Shown here piece by piece: positions 1 to 6,962 of a stretch of DNA of 21,321 nt. The stretch's first letter is position 1; the number at the start of each line of letters is the position of its first letter. The notes under the pieces were generated by a model. That model was not told the origin of the DNA and searched no databases. It worked only from the letters and a program-made list of their open reading frames with translations. Where the stretch lies: assembly GCA_041394725.1 (NCBI GenBank), contig JAWKHR010000077.1, forward strand, positions 1-21,321. Direction: 5' to 3'. The position numbers and the translations under genes were made by a program. Source of the stretch: JAWKHR01 sp041394725. Lineage in GTDB: Bacteria; Acidobacteriota; Vicinamibacteria; Vicinamibacterales; SCN-69-37.

Positions 1-681
1 GCGCGCGCGCTGGCCGATCGCGACGGTTTCGTCGGACGGCCGATCGAGGTGATCGAGAACGGGATCGATCCGGAGCGGTACGAGCCGGCTGGCGATCGCG
101 ACGCGCTGCGCGCGCGGCTGGGCCTGGCGGCGAGCCGCCGCTACGTGGCGGCCATCGCGCGGTTCCATCCGGTGAAGGACCATGCCATGCTGCTCAGGGC
201 GTTCGCGCGCGTGGCCGCGGAGCGGGCTGACGCCGACCTGCTGCTCGTCGGTGACGGCCCGCTGCGGCCGGCGCTCGAGGCACAGGTGGCCTCACTCGGC
301 CTCGAGCGCCGGGTGCGGTTTCTCGGCGTGCGCCACGACGTCCCGGATCTGCTCGCCGCGAGCGACGTGTTCGTGCTGTCGTCGGTGAGCGAGGCCGCCT
401 CGATCACCCTGCTCGAGGCCATGGCGACGGGCCTGCCGGTCGTCGTCACCGAGGTCGGGGGGAACCCGGAAATCGTCCGGCAGGGCGTGGACGGCCGCCT
501 GACGCCCCGCGGCGACGCGGAGGCCTTCTCGGCCGCGCTGACGGCGGTGCTCGCCGACCCGGCCGGGGCCCGCGAGATGGGCCGGAACGGGGCCGCCCGG
601 GTCCGCGAGGTCTACCGGCTGGACCGGACGATCGCCCGCTACGACGCCCTGTACCGGGCGCTGGCCGGGGCCGATATCTAG
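1..681 (+). CDS. Glycosyltransferase family 4, C-terminal part (5' end outside window)
   Basis: The reading frame is open from base 1 and has no convincing start, so only the C-terminal (nucleotide-sugar binding) Rossmann half of a GT-B glycosyltransferase is visible. The GTG at 49 falls inside the conserved motif VIENGIDPERY, which joins the two domains in GT4 enzymes, so it is not a start. Downstream come AIARFHPVKDHAMLLRAF, the donor-binding LLLVGDGPLRPALE and the acidic motif around SEAASITLLEAMATGLPVV. These are the GT4 signatures, including the E-x7-E-like pair that contacts the donor. The enzyme should transfer a sugar from a nucleotide-sugar to a growing lipid-linked glycan on the cytoplasmic face of the membrane. 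It ends 15 bases before the ligase-like gene and is probably co-transcribed with it. Donor and acceptor cannot be told from sequence. Confidence 0.9.
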   Translation, partial: ARALADRDGFVGRPIEVIENGIDPERYEPAGDRDALRARLGLAASRRYVAAIARFHPVKDHAMLLRAFARVAAERADADLLLVGDGPLRPALEAQVASLGLERRVRFLGVRHDVPDLLAASDVFVLSSVSEAASITLLEAMATGLPVVVTEVGGNPEIVRQGVDGRLTPRGDAEAFSAALTAVLADPAGAREMGRNGAARVREVYRLDRTIARYDALYRALAGADI

Positions 682-696
682 AACGAAGCCAAGCGC

Positions 697-2052
697 ATGC
701 TCCGCAACGTCTTCGTCTTCCTGATCATCATCGTCGGCGCGTATTTCGCGTTCCACGGGCCGTTCTATGCGCTGCTGTTCTACCTCTGGAACGCGTACTT
801 CCGGCCGGAGTCCTGGGTCTGGGACCCGCTGATCGGGCAGCTCAACCTCTCGCTGACGATCGGCGTCTACCTGATCCTCGTCTCGTTCAACGCGATTCAG
901 AACTTCCGGTGGAGCCGGCAGGTCGTCTTCGTCGCGCTGTTCTTCCTCCAGAGTCTGGTCTCGCTGATCTTTTCGGAGGCGCCGGCCTGGTCACAGCTGT
1001 GGTGGATCGAGTTCGCGAAGGTTCAGGTCGTCACGCTGCTCATCACCCTCCTCGTGAACGACCGGAAGAAGTACCGGCTCACGCTCGTGGTCATCGCCTA
1101 CTCGCTGGGCCTCGAGACCGCGAAGCAGGGCTGGGCGCAGCTCCTGCTCAATCCCGGGGCGACCAACAACAACACCAGCCCGCTGCTCGGCGACAACAAC
1201 GGCGTGGCGGTCGGGATGATGATGCTCATCCCCGTGTTCGTTGCGCTCAACCAGACCGCACGCCATCGCTGGGAGCGCTACCTCCACAACTTCTTCATCG
1301 TCGGCGTGCTCTATCGCGGCATCTCGACGTACTCGCGTGGCGGGTTCCTCGCGGCCGGGGCGATGGGCCTCGTGCTGCTGTGGTACTCGCCGAAGAAGAT
1401 CCGGATGATCCTCAGCACGGTCATCCTGGCCTACACGATCAGCCTCGCCATGCCGCAGTCGTTCTGGGACCGGATGGAGACGATCACGGCGAGCGACGAC
1501 GCGCGCGACAGCTCGAGCGCCGGGCGGCTGCACTTCTGGACGGTCGCGGTGCGGATGGCCAACGCCAAGCCGTTCACGGGCGTCGGGTTCAACGCGTTCC
1601 GCCGGGCGTTCGGGCGGTACGACCCGCAGGGCGAGTGGGGCGATGACCGCGCGGTGCACAGCGCCTGGTTCGGCGTGCTCGCCGAGATGGGCTACCCGGG
1701 CCTGATCCTGATGGTCACGATCATCGTCGGGGGCCTCGGGTCCGCCTGGCGGATCGGCCGGAAGGCACGCGGCGATCCCGCGCTGCTGGACTTCCGCTCG
1801 TACGCGCGGGCGATGCAGGCGACCCTCGTCGCCTACGTCGTCGGCATGACGTTCCTGCACGGGCAGTACAGCGAGATGTTCTGGCACTTCGTCGGCCTCG
1901 GCGTGGCGCTGGAACGGTCGTTCCAGCTGGCGCTGCAGGAGCAGACGGAGAAGGCCGTCGTGGCCACGCCCGCCGCGCCGCCGATCGGGCTGCGATCGCG
2001 GTTCCACCCGGCGAACCAGCCGGCGAAGAGGATCTCGAGTGGTGCCCGCTGA
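697..2052 (+). CDS. O-antigen ligase / O-glycosylation-ligase-like polytopic membrane protein
   Basis: The product is 451 residues with about ten hydrophobic segments, starting directly with a membrane helix (FVFLIIIVGAYFAF). It has hallmarks of the Wzy/WaaL superfamily and, in particular, of the exosortase-A-associated putative O-glycosylation ligase family: YFRPESW near residue 35, GDNNGVAVGMMMLIPVF near 165, YSRGGFLAAG near 210, and the large periplasmic loop followed by HSAWFGVLAEMGYPGL near 320. Such proteins transfer an undecaprenyl-linked glycan to lipid or protein, or polymerise repeat units, outside the cytoplasmic membrane. The ATG start lies 15 bases after the preceding GT4 gene, and the 3' end overlaps the following GT2 by 14 bases, so the three are translationally coupled. 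The C-terminal ~35 residues are basic, proline-rich and probably cytoplasmic. Ligase versus polymerase cannot be settled from sequence alone. Confidence 0.85.
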   Translation: MLRNVFVFLIIIVGAYFAFHGPFYALLFYLWNAYFRPESWVWDPLIGQLNLSLTIGVYLILVSFNAIQNFRWSRQVVFVALFFLQSLVSLIFSEAPAWSQLWWIEFAKVQVVTLLITLLVNDRKKYRLTLVVIAYSLGLETAKQGWAQLLLNPGATNNNTSPLLGDNNGVAVGMMMLIPVFVALNQTARHRWERYLHNFFIVGVLYRGISTYSRGGFLAAGAMGLVLLWYSPKKIRMILSTVILAYTISLAMPQSFWDRMETITASDDARDSSSAGRLHFWTVAVRMANAKPFTGVGFNAFRRAFGRYDPQGEWGDDRAVHSAWFGVLAEMGYPGLILMVTIIVGGLGSAWRIGRKARGDPALLDFRSYARAMQATLVAYVVGMTFLHGQYSEMFWHFVGLGVALERSFQLALQEQTEKAVVATPAAPPIGLRSRFHPANQPAKRISSGAR

Positions 2053-3058
2053 GGCGCCGGCGGTCTCGTTCGTGATTCCGGTGCGCGACGATGCCCGCCG
2101 GCTGGAGGTGTGCCTGCGGTCGATCGCGCGGACGAAGGTGCCGGATCGGGTGGTCGAGTGCGTCGTCGCCGACAACGGCTCGACGGATGCCTCCCCGGAC
2201 GTCGCCCGCGCGGCCGGGGCCGCGGTGCTCGTGCTGCCGGGCCTCCGCGTCTCCAGCCTGCGCAATCGCGCGGCCGAGGCCGCCTCGGCCGACCTGCTGG
2301 CGTTCGTGGACGCGGACCACGAACTGGCGCCCGCCTGGACCTCGGCGGCGCTCGACCTGTTCACCGATCCGTCGGTCGGCGTGGCCGGCGCGCACTACAC
2401 GCCGCCCCCGGACGGGACGTGGGTGCAGCGGATGTTCGGCGTGCTGCGCGGCCGGACGCGCGGCCGGCACGACGCCCAGTGGCTTGGCAGCGGCAACCTG
2501 ATCGTCCGGCGGCAGGTGTTCGCCGCGCTCGCCGGATTCGACGAACGGCTCGTCACGTGCGAGGACGTGGACTTCTGCGAGCGCGCGCGCGCGGCCGGGG
2601 TGCGCGTGGTGGCCGACGAGGGGCTCATGAGCGTCCATCACGGGGACCCGCGGTCGCTCGGGGAGCTGTTCCTGTCGGAGCGCTGGCGCGGCCGAGACAA
2701 CCTGAAGGTGAGCCTCCGCCATGTTCCGGACCTCCGGGGCCTGCCGTCGATCGTCATCCCGATCCTCCAGGCGGCGGGACTGGCCGTGACGGTCCTCGCG
2801 ATGGTGGCGGCGCCGTGGGCCGGGACGCCGGCGATCGTCGCCGCGGCGGCGGCCCTGACCGTCGTCGTCGGCCTCATGCTGCTGCGCGCGGCGCGGATGG
2901 TCGTCGGCGGGCGGCTCACGTCGCCGATCGACGGGCTGCGCGCGATCGCGGTCGCGGGCGCCTACGACCTCGGTCGGGCGGTCTCGCTGCTGCTGCCCGC
3001 CGGGCACCGGCGCGCGCGGCGCGGCCGGGTCGCGGCCGAGGCGGGGCGGGCGGGGTGA
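2039..3058 (+). CDS. Glycosyltransferase family 2 with C-terminal membrane segments
   Basis: The product is 339 residues, with a GTG start overlapping the end of the ligase gene by 14 bases. The N-terminal GT-A domain shows the family-2 signatures VSFVIPVRDDARRLEVCL, ADNGSTD (nucleotide-binding loop) and FVDADHE (the DxD metal site), followed by GSGNLIVRRQVFAALAGFDE and the CEDVDFCERARAAG acceptor region. After residue 230 come two hydrophobic stretches (IVIPILQAAGLAVTVLAM and the Ala/Val-rich segment to about residue 285). These should fix the enzyme to the inner membrane next to the lipid-linked acceptor. The stop codon overlaps the next start in TGATG. The enzyme presumably adds one sugar to the glycan made by this operon; its specificity is unknown. 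Confidence 0.88.
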   Translation: MVPAEAPAVSFVIPVRDDARRLEVCLRSIARTKVPDRVVECVVADNGSTDASPDVARAAGAAVLVLPGLRVSSLRNRAAEAASADLLAFVDADHELAPAWTSAALDLFTDPSVGVAGAHYTPPPDGTWVQRMFGVLRGRTRGRHDAQWLGSGNLIVRRQVFAALAGFDERLVTCEDVDFCERARAAGVRVVADEGLMSVHHGDPRSLGELFLSERWRGRDNLKVSLRHVPDLRGLPSIVIPILQAAGLAVTVLAMVAAPWAGTPAIVAAAAALTVVVGLMLLRAARMVVGGRLTSPIDGLRAIAVAGAYDLGRAVSLLLPAGHRRARRGRVAAEAGRAG

Positions 3059-4224
3059 TGGCGCCCATCCGCATCCTCGAGCTGCGCAGCGTCCGCGGTA
3101 CCGGCGGCGGGCCGGAGAAGACGATCCTGCTCGGCGCGCAACGCGCCGACCCGGCCCGCTTCGCCGTCACCGTGTGCTACATGCGCGACCTGCGCGACCG
3201 CGACTTCCTGATGGACGGCCGGGCCCGGGAGCTCGGCGTGGACTACGTCGAAATCGAGGAGCGTCACTCGTTCGACCCGTCGATCTGGAAGGCCCTGCGC
3301 GCGCTGGTCCGCGAGCGGCAGATCGACATCGTCCATGCGCACGAGTACAAGAGCAACCTGCTCACGTGGCTGCTGGCGAAGGCCGAGGGCATCATCCCGC
3401 TGTCGACGGTCCACGGCTGGTTCGGTCGCGATACGTGGCGCGAGACCCTCTACTACGGGGCCGACAAGCGGATCCTGGCGCGCTATCCCCGGCTGATCGC
3501 GGTGTCGAGCGCCCTCAAGGCGGAGCTCGTCCGCACGGGCAGCCGGGAAGACCGGGTGCAGGTGATTCCGAACGGCATCGACCACGTCCGGTTCGTCCGG
3601 CAGCCGGCGCTGCGGCCGGAGGTGCGCCGGGAGCTGGGCCTGGCCGACACGGACGTCGCGATCGGCGCGGTGGGCCGGCTGGAGCACCAGAAGCGGTTCG
3701 ACCTGCTGCTGGAGGCGTTCGCGACGCTGCGCGCGGCGCACCCGCAGCTGCGCCTGCTCATCGCCGGCGACGGCGGGCTCAAGGCCGACCTGGCGGAGCG
3801 CCACGCGCGGCTGGGCCTGGCGACGTCGTGCGTCCTGCTGGGGCACCAGGCGGACGTGCCGCGGCTGCACCACGGCTTCGACGTCTTCGTGCAGTCGTCG
3901 GACGGCGAGGGGTCGCCGAACGTCGTGCTCGAGGCCATGGCGCTCGAGACGCCGCTCGTGGCGACCGACGTGGGCGGCACGCGCGACATGGTCGAGGACG
4001 GCGTGGACGGCTTCATCGTGCCGCCCGGTGACGTGCCGGCGCTGGCCGACGCGATGGCGCGCACGGTGGCGGACCTGCCTGCGGCGCGGGCGCGGGCGAC
4101 CCACGCGCGTCGGCGGATTGAAACGGAACTGTCGTTCGAGGTGAGGATGAACCGCGTCGAGGCGATCTACGAGGCGCTGATCGCCTCGACGCGGTCAGGT
4201 CGTCAGGCGACGGAGAAGACGTAG
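3058..4224 (+). CDS. Glycosyltransferase family 4 (GT-B)
   Basis: The product is 388 residues. I take the ATG at 3058, overlapping the previous stop by one base (TGATG), although the frame is open much further upstream. The family similarity begins exactly here with IRILELRSVRGTGGGPEKT, whose glycine-rich loop is typical of GT4 N-domains. IVHAHEYKSNLL, VIPNGIDHVRFV, AVGRLEHQKRFDLLLEAFA and GEGSPNVVLEAMALETPLV follow in the usual GT4 order. The last holds the conserved glutamates that bind the donor. Full length and intact motifs indicate an active retaining glycosyltransferase at the cytoplasmic membrane. It is the last gene of the first plus-strand operon. Its final 22 bases overlap the convergent Tat-protein gene, so no separate terminator exists between them. 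Confidence 0.9.
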   Translation: MAPIRILELRSVRGTGGGPEKTILLGAQRADPARFAVTVCYMRDLRDRDFLMDGRARELGVDYVEIEERHSFDPSIWKALRALVRERQIDIVHAHEYKSNLLTWLLAKAEGIIPLSTVHGWFGRDTWRETLYYGADKRILARYPRLIAVSSALKAELVRTGSREDRVQVIPNGIDHVRFVRQPALRPEVRRELGLADTDVAIGAVGRLEHQKRFDLLLEAFATLRAAHPQLRLLIAGDGGLKADLAERHARLGLATSCVLLGHQADVPRLHHGFDVFVQSSDGEGSPNVVLEAMALETPLVATDVGGTRDMVEDGVDGFIVPPGDVPALADAMARTVADLPAARARATHARRRIETELSFEVRMNRVEAIYEALIASTRSGRQATEKT

Positions 4225-5579
4225 ATCCGGGCGTAGAACGTGTTCACCGCGAAGCCCGCGATGTACAGCTTGCGCCCGATCGGGTCGTAGGTCGCGCCGG
4301 CCGCGTTCTGCGGCGGCCAGTTGCCACTCAGGCCGAAGCCGTTGCCGAGCCCCGGCAGGTCGAGCAGCTTCATCGAGGCCGGCTGCACGGCCCAGGGCTG
4401 CCGCGCCCCCGTGATGCACTCGCCGAAGTGCGTCGGGTTGAACACGTGCAGCTCGGCGAGGCGGTAGTCCGAGTTGAGCGTCGAGTTCGCGTAGTAGCCC
4501 TTCCCGCCACCGAGACACGCCACCGCGATGAAGCCCTGGCGCGTGGGCGTCTCCACCCAGTTGCCGGTGTTGTAGTAGCTGTCGCCCCACATGAACCGGC
4601 TCTTGCCGTCCGAGAGCGGCATCAGCCACTGGCCGCTCGCCTGCGGCGGCGAGGTCGGCGGCGTGCTCGGGTTCGACCGCGGGTCGCCGCCGTCGTAGTA
4701 GTTCTGCGCGGGCGTCAGGCGCCAGCCGCGATCGTACGACGAGCCGGCGCCGCCGCTGCTGCCGGTCGTGCCGGAGACGTGGTCGGCCATCACGCGGAAC
4801 TGCGAGGCCGGAATCTCCGAGTTGGCCGGGAAGCTGGACGGGTCCGGAATCGCGTACGCCGTGAGTCCCATCGAGGCGACGCCGCCGGACGAGACGAGCG
4901 ACGTGTAGCCGCCCCAGCCCACCGCGTAGGGCCCGACGCCGTACTGGTTCTGGAACCAGGCCGGAATCGCCTGGGCGCCGCCGTAGATGCGCTTCTGCGT
5001 GATGCCGGCGAGCCCCACCGGCCCGCGGATGTTCGACACCGAGCCGTTGCTGTTCAGCGTGCGGGTGGTGATCTGCGCCGAACTGTAATCGGCGAAGTAG
5101 TCATACGACGTCGTCATCCACAACCGGTCGCTGGCCTGGTCGAACCACAGGCCGATGAAGTTGGTCGCGCCCGTGAGGGGCCAGTCGTTGGTGACGGTGC
5201 GGATGGTCGAGCCGAACGACTGCCCGCCGAGGCTGAACTCGTGCAGGCGGCCGTGAAGCTGCGCCATCAGGAGCCGCACCTCGCCGTTGACGTAGCGGTG
5301 CGTCAGCCCCTGGGCGTAGGTCGTGTCGTTGCCGCTGGTCTGGACGTCGTAGTAACCCTGATACGTGAAGTCGTTCGCGCTCAGCAGGGGTTTCTGCGTC
5401 GAATAGCAGAGGTCGGGGGTCTGGGAGGCGCCGGCGCCCGCGGACAGCGGACGACCGAACGGAGAGACCAGCGGCGCCAGGCCGGCGCCGGCCGCCAGGC
5501 CGGTCAGGAACCGGCGCCGGTCGATCGTGCGGGTCTCACGCGGTGCGTCGGACGGAGTACCAGATCGCTTCGAGGTCAT
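4203..5579 (-). CDS. Tat-exported protein of unknown function, possibly beta-propeller
   Basis: The product is 458 residues. The N-terminus has a twin-arginine signal: a polar n-region, DRRRFLTG at residues 20-27, a hydrophobic core GLAAGAGLAPLV, and a likely AxA-type cleavage site near residue 51 (SAGAGA). The mature part is rich in Gly, Tyr, Trp, Asn and Ser. It contains repeated short strand-like segments, for example FIGLWFDQASDRLWMTTSYD, GRKLYIAGFAVNTFYARIYV and RLAELHVFNPTHFGECITG, which look like blades of a propeller, although I see no named catalytic motif. Tat export implies folding, possibly with a cofactor, before secretion. The gene stands alone, convergent with the glycosyltransferase operon (22-base overlap), and has a sigma-54-type promoter 80 bases upstream. 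A role in binding or processing the exported glycan is only inference from context. Confidence 0.82.
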   Translation of the reverse strand: MTSKRSGTPSDAPRETRTIDRRRFLTGLAAGAGLAPLVSPFGRPLSAGAGASQTPDLCYSTQKPLLSANDFTYQGYYDVQTSGNDTTYAQGLTHRYVNGEVRLLMAQLHGRLHEFSLGGQSFGSTIRTVTNDWPLTGATNFIGLWFDQASDRLWMTTSYDYFADYSSAQITTRTLNSNGSVSNIRGPVGLAGITQKRIYGGAQAIPAWFQNQYGVGPYAVGWGGYTSLVSSGGVASMGLTAYAIPDPSSFPANSEIPASQFRVMADHVSGTTGSSGGAGSSYDRGWRLTPAQNYYDGGDPRSNPSTPPTSPPQASGQWLMPLSDGKSRFMWGDSYYNTGNWVETPTRQGFIAVACLGGGKGYYANSTLNSDYRLAELHVFNPTHFGECITGARQPWAVQPASMKLLDLPGLGNGFGLSGNWPPQNAAGATYDPIGRKLYIAGFAVNTFYARIYVFSVA

Positions 5580-5660
5580 AGTCGGGCCTTGGAAAACGTT
5601 CGCGCGCGTCTTTCAGTTGTTGGAAGCTGACGGGCCATCCGAGCCCGCCAGTCACCAAAT

Positions 5661-5676
5661 TGCAGGGTCCATGCCA
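5661..5676 (-). promoter_or_regulatory. Sigma-54 (-24/-12) promoter candidate for the Tat-exported protein gene
   Basis: On the minus strand the site reads TGGCATGGACCCTGCA, matching 10 of the 12 defined positions of the RpoN consensus TGGCACG-N4-TTGCW. The invariant GG and GC are at the correct spacing. It points at the Tat-protein gene, predicting a start near 5650 and a leader of about 70 bases before the ATG at 5579. Sigma-54 promoters need an activator bound upstream. The AT-rich dyad at 5758-5774 lies about 116 bases upstream of the predicted start, a usual distance for such an activator site. Confidence 0.55.
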
Positions 5677-5757
5677 ATTCCGGTACCCGAAGAAGGGGCG
5701 TCCCGCGGCCCGCGGCCCGGCCCGCTCAGGGCAGCAACGACACAATCCGGAGCCGAT

Positions 5758-5774
5758 CTTACGTGAATTGTAAG
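5758..5774. promoter_or_regulatory. AT-rich inverted repeat, possible operator or activator site
   Basis: CTTAC and GTAAG form perfect 5-base arms around the 7-base centre GTGAATT. It is the most AT-rich spot in the 281-base divergent gap between the Tat-protein gene and the GT2 gene at 5861. It could be the upstream activator site for the sigma-54 promoter at 5661-5676, or an operator for the rightward gene. The arms are short, so chance is possible. The rest of the gap holds a GC-rich run (about 5700-5730) and no other feature I can support. Confidence 0.3.
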
Positions 5775-5860
5775 GCTTGCGGTCGAACTCGCCGGCCCGG
5801 TCGGTTGCCTCTTGCCCAAAGCGCCGCTGAGAGGCGAGACTGTTCGCCATATCCGCCAAG

Positions 5861-6778
5861 ATGGCGTCCGACCCCTCCGGCGTGCTCCGCCCATTCGTCT
5901 CGGTAATCATCCCCGTCTTCAACGACGCCAGACGGCTGCGCGGGTGTCTCGATGCCCTCGAACAACAGACCTATCCTGCTGACAGGTATGAAGTTGTCGT
6001 AGTAGACAACGGGTCGACCGACCGGCCTGAGTCGGTCGTCGCGGCGCACGCCCACGCGGTCTGCGTCCGTGAGCCGAGGCCCGGGTCCTACGCCGCGCGG
6101 AACGCCGGCCTGGCCAGGGCCAAGGGGGAGGTGCTCGCCTTCACCGACGCGGACGCCAGACCCGAGCCGGGCTGGCTGGAGCACGGCGTCAGGCGGCTGG
6201 GGGCCCTCGAAGGCGACGGCATGGTCGGCGGCCGGCTCGAGTGCGTGTTCGACCGCCAGGGCACGCCCAACTTCGCCGAGCGCTTCGACGCGGTCACCTA
6301 CCTCCGGCAGCAGCACTACGTCGAGCGGCAGCATTTCGCGGCCACCGCGAACATGTTCGCGACCCGTGCGGTGTTCGACAGGGTCGGGGGATTCCGAGCG
6401 GACCTGTTCTCGAGCGGCGACGCCGAGTGGGGAACCCGGGTGCATCGGGCCGGTTTTCCGCAGGCCTACGCCGACGACGCGGTGGTCGCCCACCGGGCGC
6501 GAGGGTCGGTGTGGAAGATCATCGCGCTGCATCGGCGGTTGCTCGGCGGCTGGTTCGCGCTCCGGTCCACACCGGCTCTTCCGCACCACCCGACGTCCCT
6601 CTGGCAACTGCTCAACGGTTTCCCGCTCTACCCGTCGATCTGGTTCTCGATGCGGCAGCACCCGCAGGTGCACGGGCGAGGCCAGGCGCTGTCCTACTAC
6701 GCGTTCAGCCTCTGCCTCCGGTACGTCCAGGCCCTCGAGTGGATACGCCTGTCGCTCGGCGGCCGGCCCCGGCGCTGA
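5861..6778 (+). CDS. Glycosyltransferase family 2
   Basis: The product is 305 residues. The GT-A signatures run in order: VSVIIPVFNDARRLRGCLDAL, VVVDNGSTD (donor loop), PGSYAARNAGLARAKGEVLAF, and FTDADARPEPGWLE with the DxD metal site. GGFRADLFSSGDAEWGTRVH is the downstream acceptor/base region. The last ~80 residues are aromatic and hydrophobic (LWQLLNGFPLYPSIWFSM, YYAFSLCLRYVQALEWI) and may associate with the membrane. The ATG at 5861 immediately precedes the family similarity, but the ribosome site is weak. The gene is divergent from the Tat-protein gene, and a GC-rich hairpin overlaps its stop. It probably transfers one sugar in glycan assembly; specificity is unknown. Confidence 0.87.
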   Translation: MASDPSGVLRPFVSVIIPVFNDARRLRGCLDALEQQTYPADRYEVVVVDNGSTDRPESVVAAHAHAVCVREPRPGSYAARNAGLARAKGEVLAFTDADARPEPGWLEHGVRRLGALEGDGMVGGRLECVFDRQGTPNFAERFDAVTYLRQQHYVERQHFAATANMFATRAVFDRVGGFRADLFSSGDAEWGTRVHRAGFPQAYADDAVVAHRARGSVWKIIALHRRLLGGWFALRSTPALPHHPTSLWQLLNGFPLYPSIWFSMRQHPQVHGRGQALSYYAFSLCLRYVQALEWIRLSLGGRPRR

Positions 6779-6790
6779 TCCGGGGGCCGG
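6763..6790 (+). terminator. GC-rich hairpin at the end of the GT2 gene
   Basis: CCGGCCCC (6763-6770) and GGGGCCGG (6783-6790) are perfect 8-base arms around a 12-base loop that contains the TGA stop (6776-6778). No T-tract follows, so it is a weak intrinsic terminator at best. The separate promoter further on at 6900 fits a transcription boundary here. Confidence 0.3.
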
Positions 6791-6899
6791 AGTCGCCCGG
6801 TCCGGTCCGTCCAGAGGCTCGCTGACGGTCGTCCGACACCGCCCCGAAGCGGCCTCGGGTGGCCTGCCGGCCGGCGCGGATCTGACGTATTCTGATCGC

Positions 6900-6915
6900 T
6901 GGCACGCACCTTGCC
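6900..6915 (+). promoter_or_regulatory. Sigma-54 (-24/-12) promoter upstream of the polysaccharide deacetylase
   Basis: TGGCACGCACCTTGCC matches 11 of the 12 defined positions of the RpoN consensus TGGCACG-N4-TTGCW, with GG and GC at exact spacing. Only the last position (C instead of A/T) deviates, and a T-run (TTTTT) follows shortly after. The predicted start is near 6925, giving a leader of about 38 bases to the GTG at 6963. Two small dyads lie upstream, CCCGA/TCGGG at 6843-6859 and GCCGGCCGGC at 6866-6875. They are closer than enhancer sites usually are, so their role is uncertain. The site is intergenic and correctly oriented. Confidence 0.75.
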
Positions 6916-6962
6916 TCACGTTTTTCTGACCGGCGATGCCGGGCTGGAAAGGGTGAGGCGGC

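Noticed and set aside
2110..3057. Upstream extension of the GT4 gene frame by 316 codons
   Set aside because: It overlaps the GT2 gene entirely and has no domain; the ATG at 3058 overlaps the previous stop and begins the family similarity.
5614..5634. Similarity between CAGTTGTTGGAAGCTGACGGG here and CAGTTGTGTGAA...GTGACGGG at 18474-18497, both intergenic
   Set aside because: Only short matching blocks with a gap, different distances and orientation to the genes; not distinguishable from chance.
5536..5922. A 128-codon minus-strand frame across the divergent gap
   Set aside because: It overlaps the starts of the flanking genes on both sides, has no motif, and covers the sigma-54 site and dyad, so it is not a credible gene.
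6866..6875. Perfect palindrome GCCGGCCGGC upstream of the deacetylase promoter
   Set aside because: Short GC-only palindromes are frequent in this composition and its position is too close for a typical enhancer site; mentioned only as a possibility.
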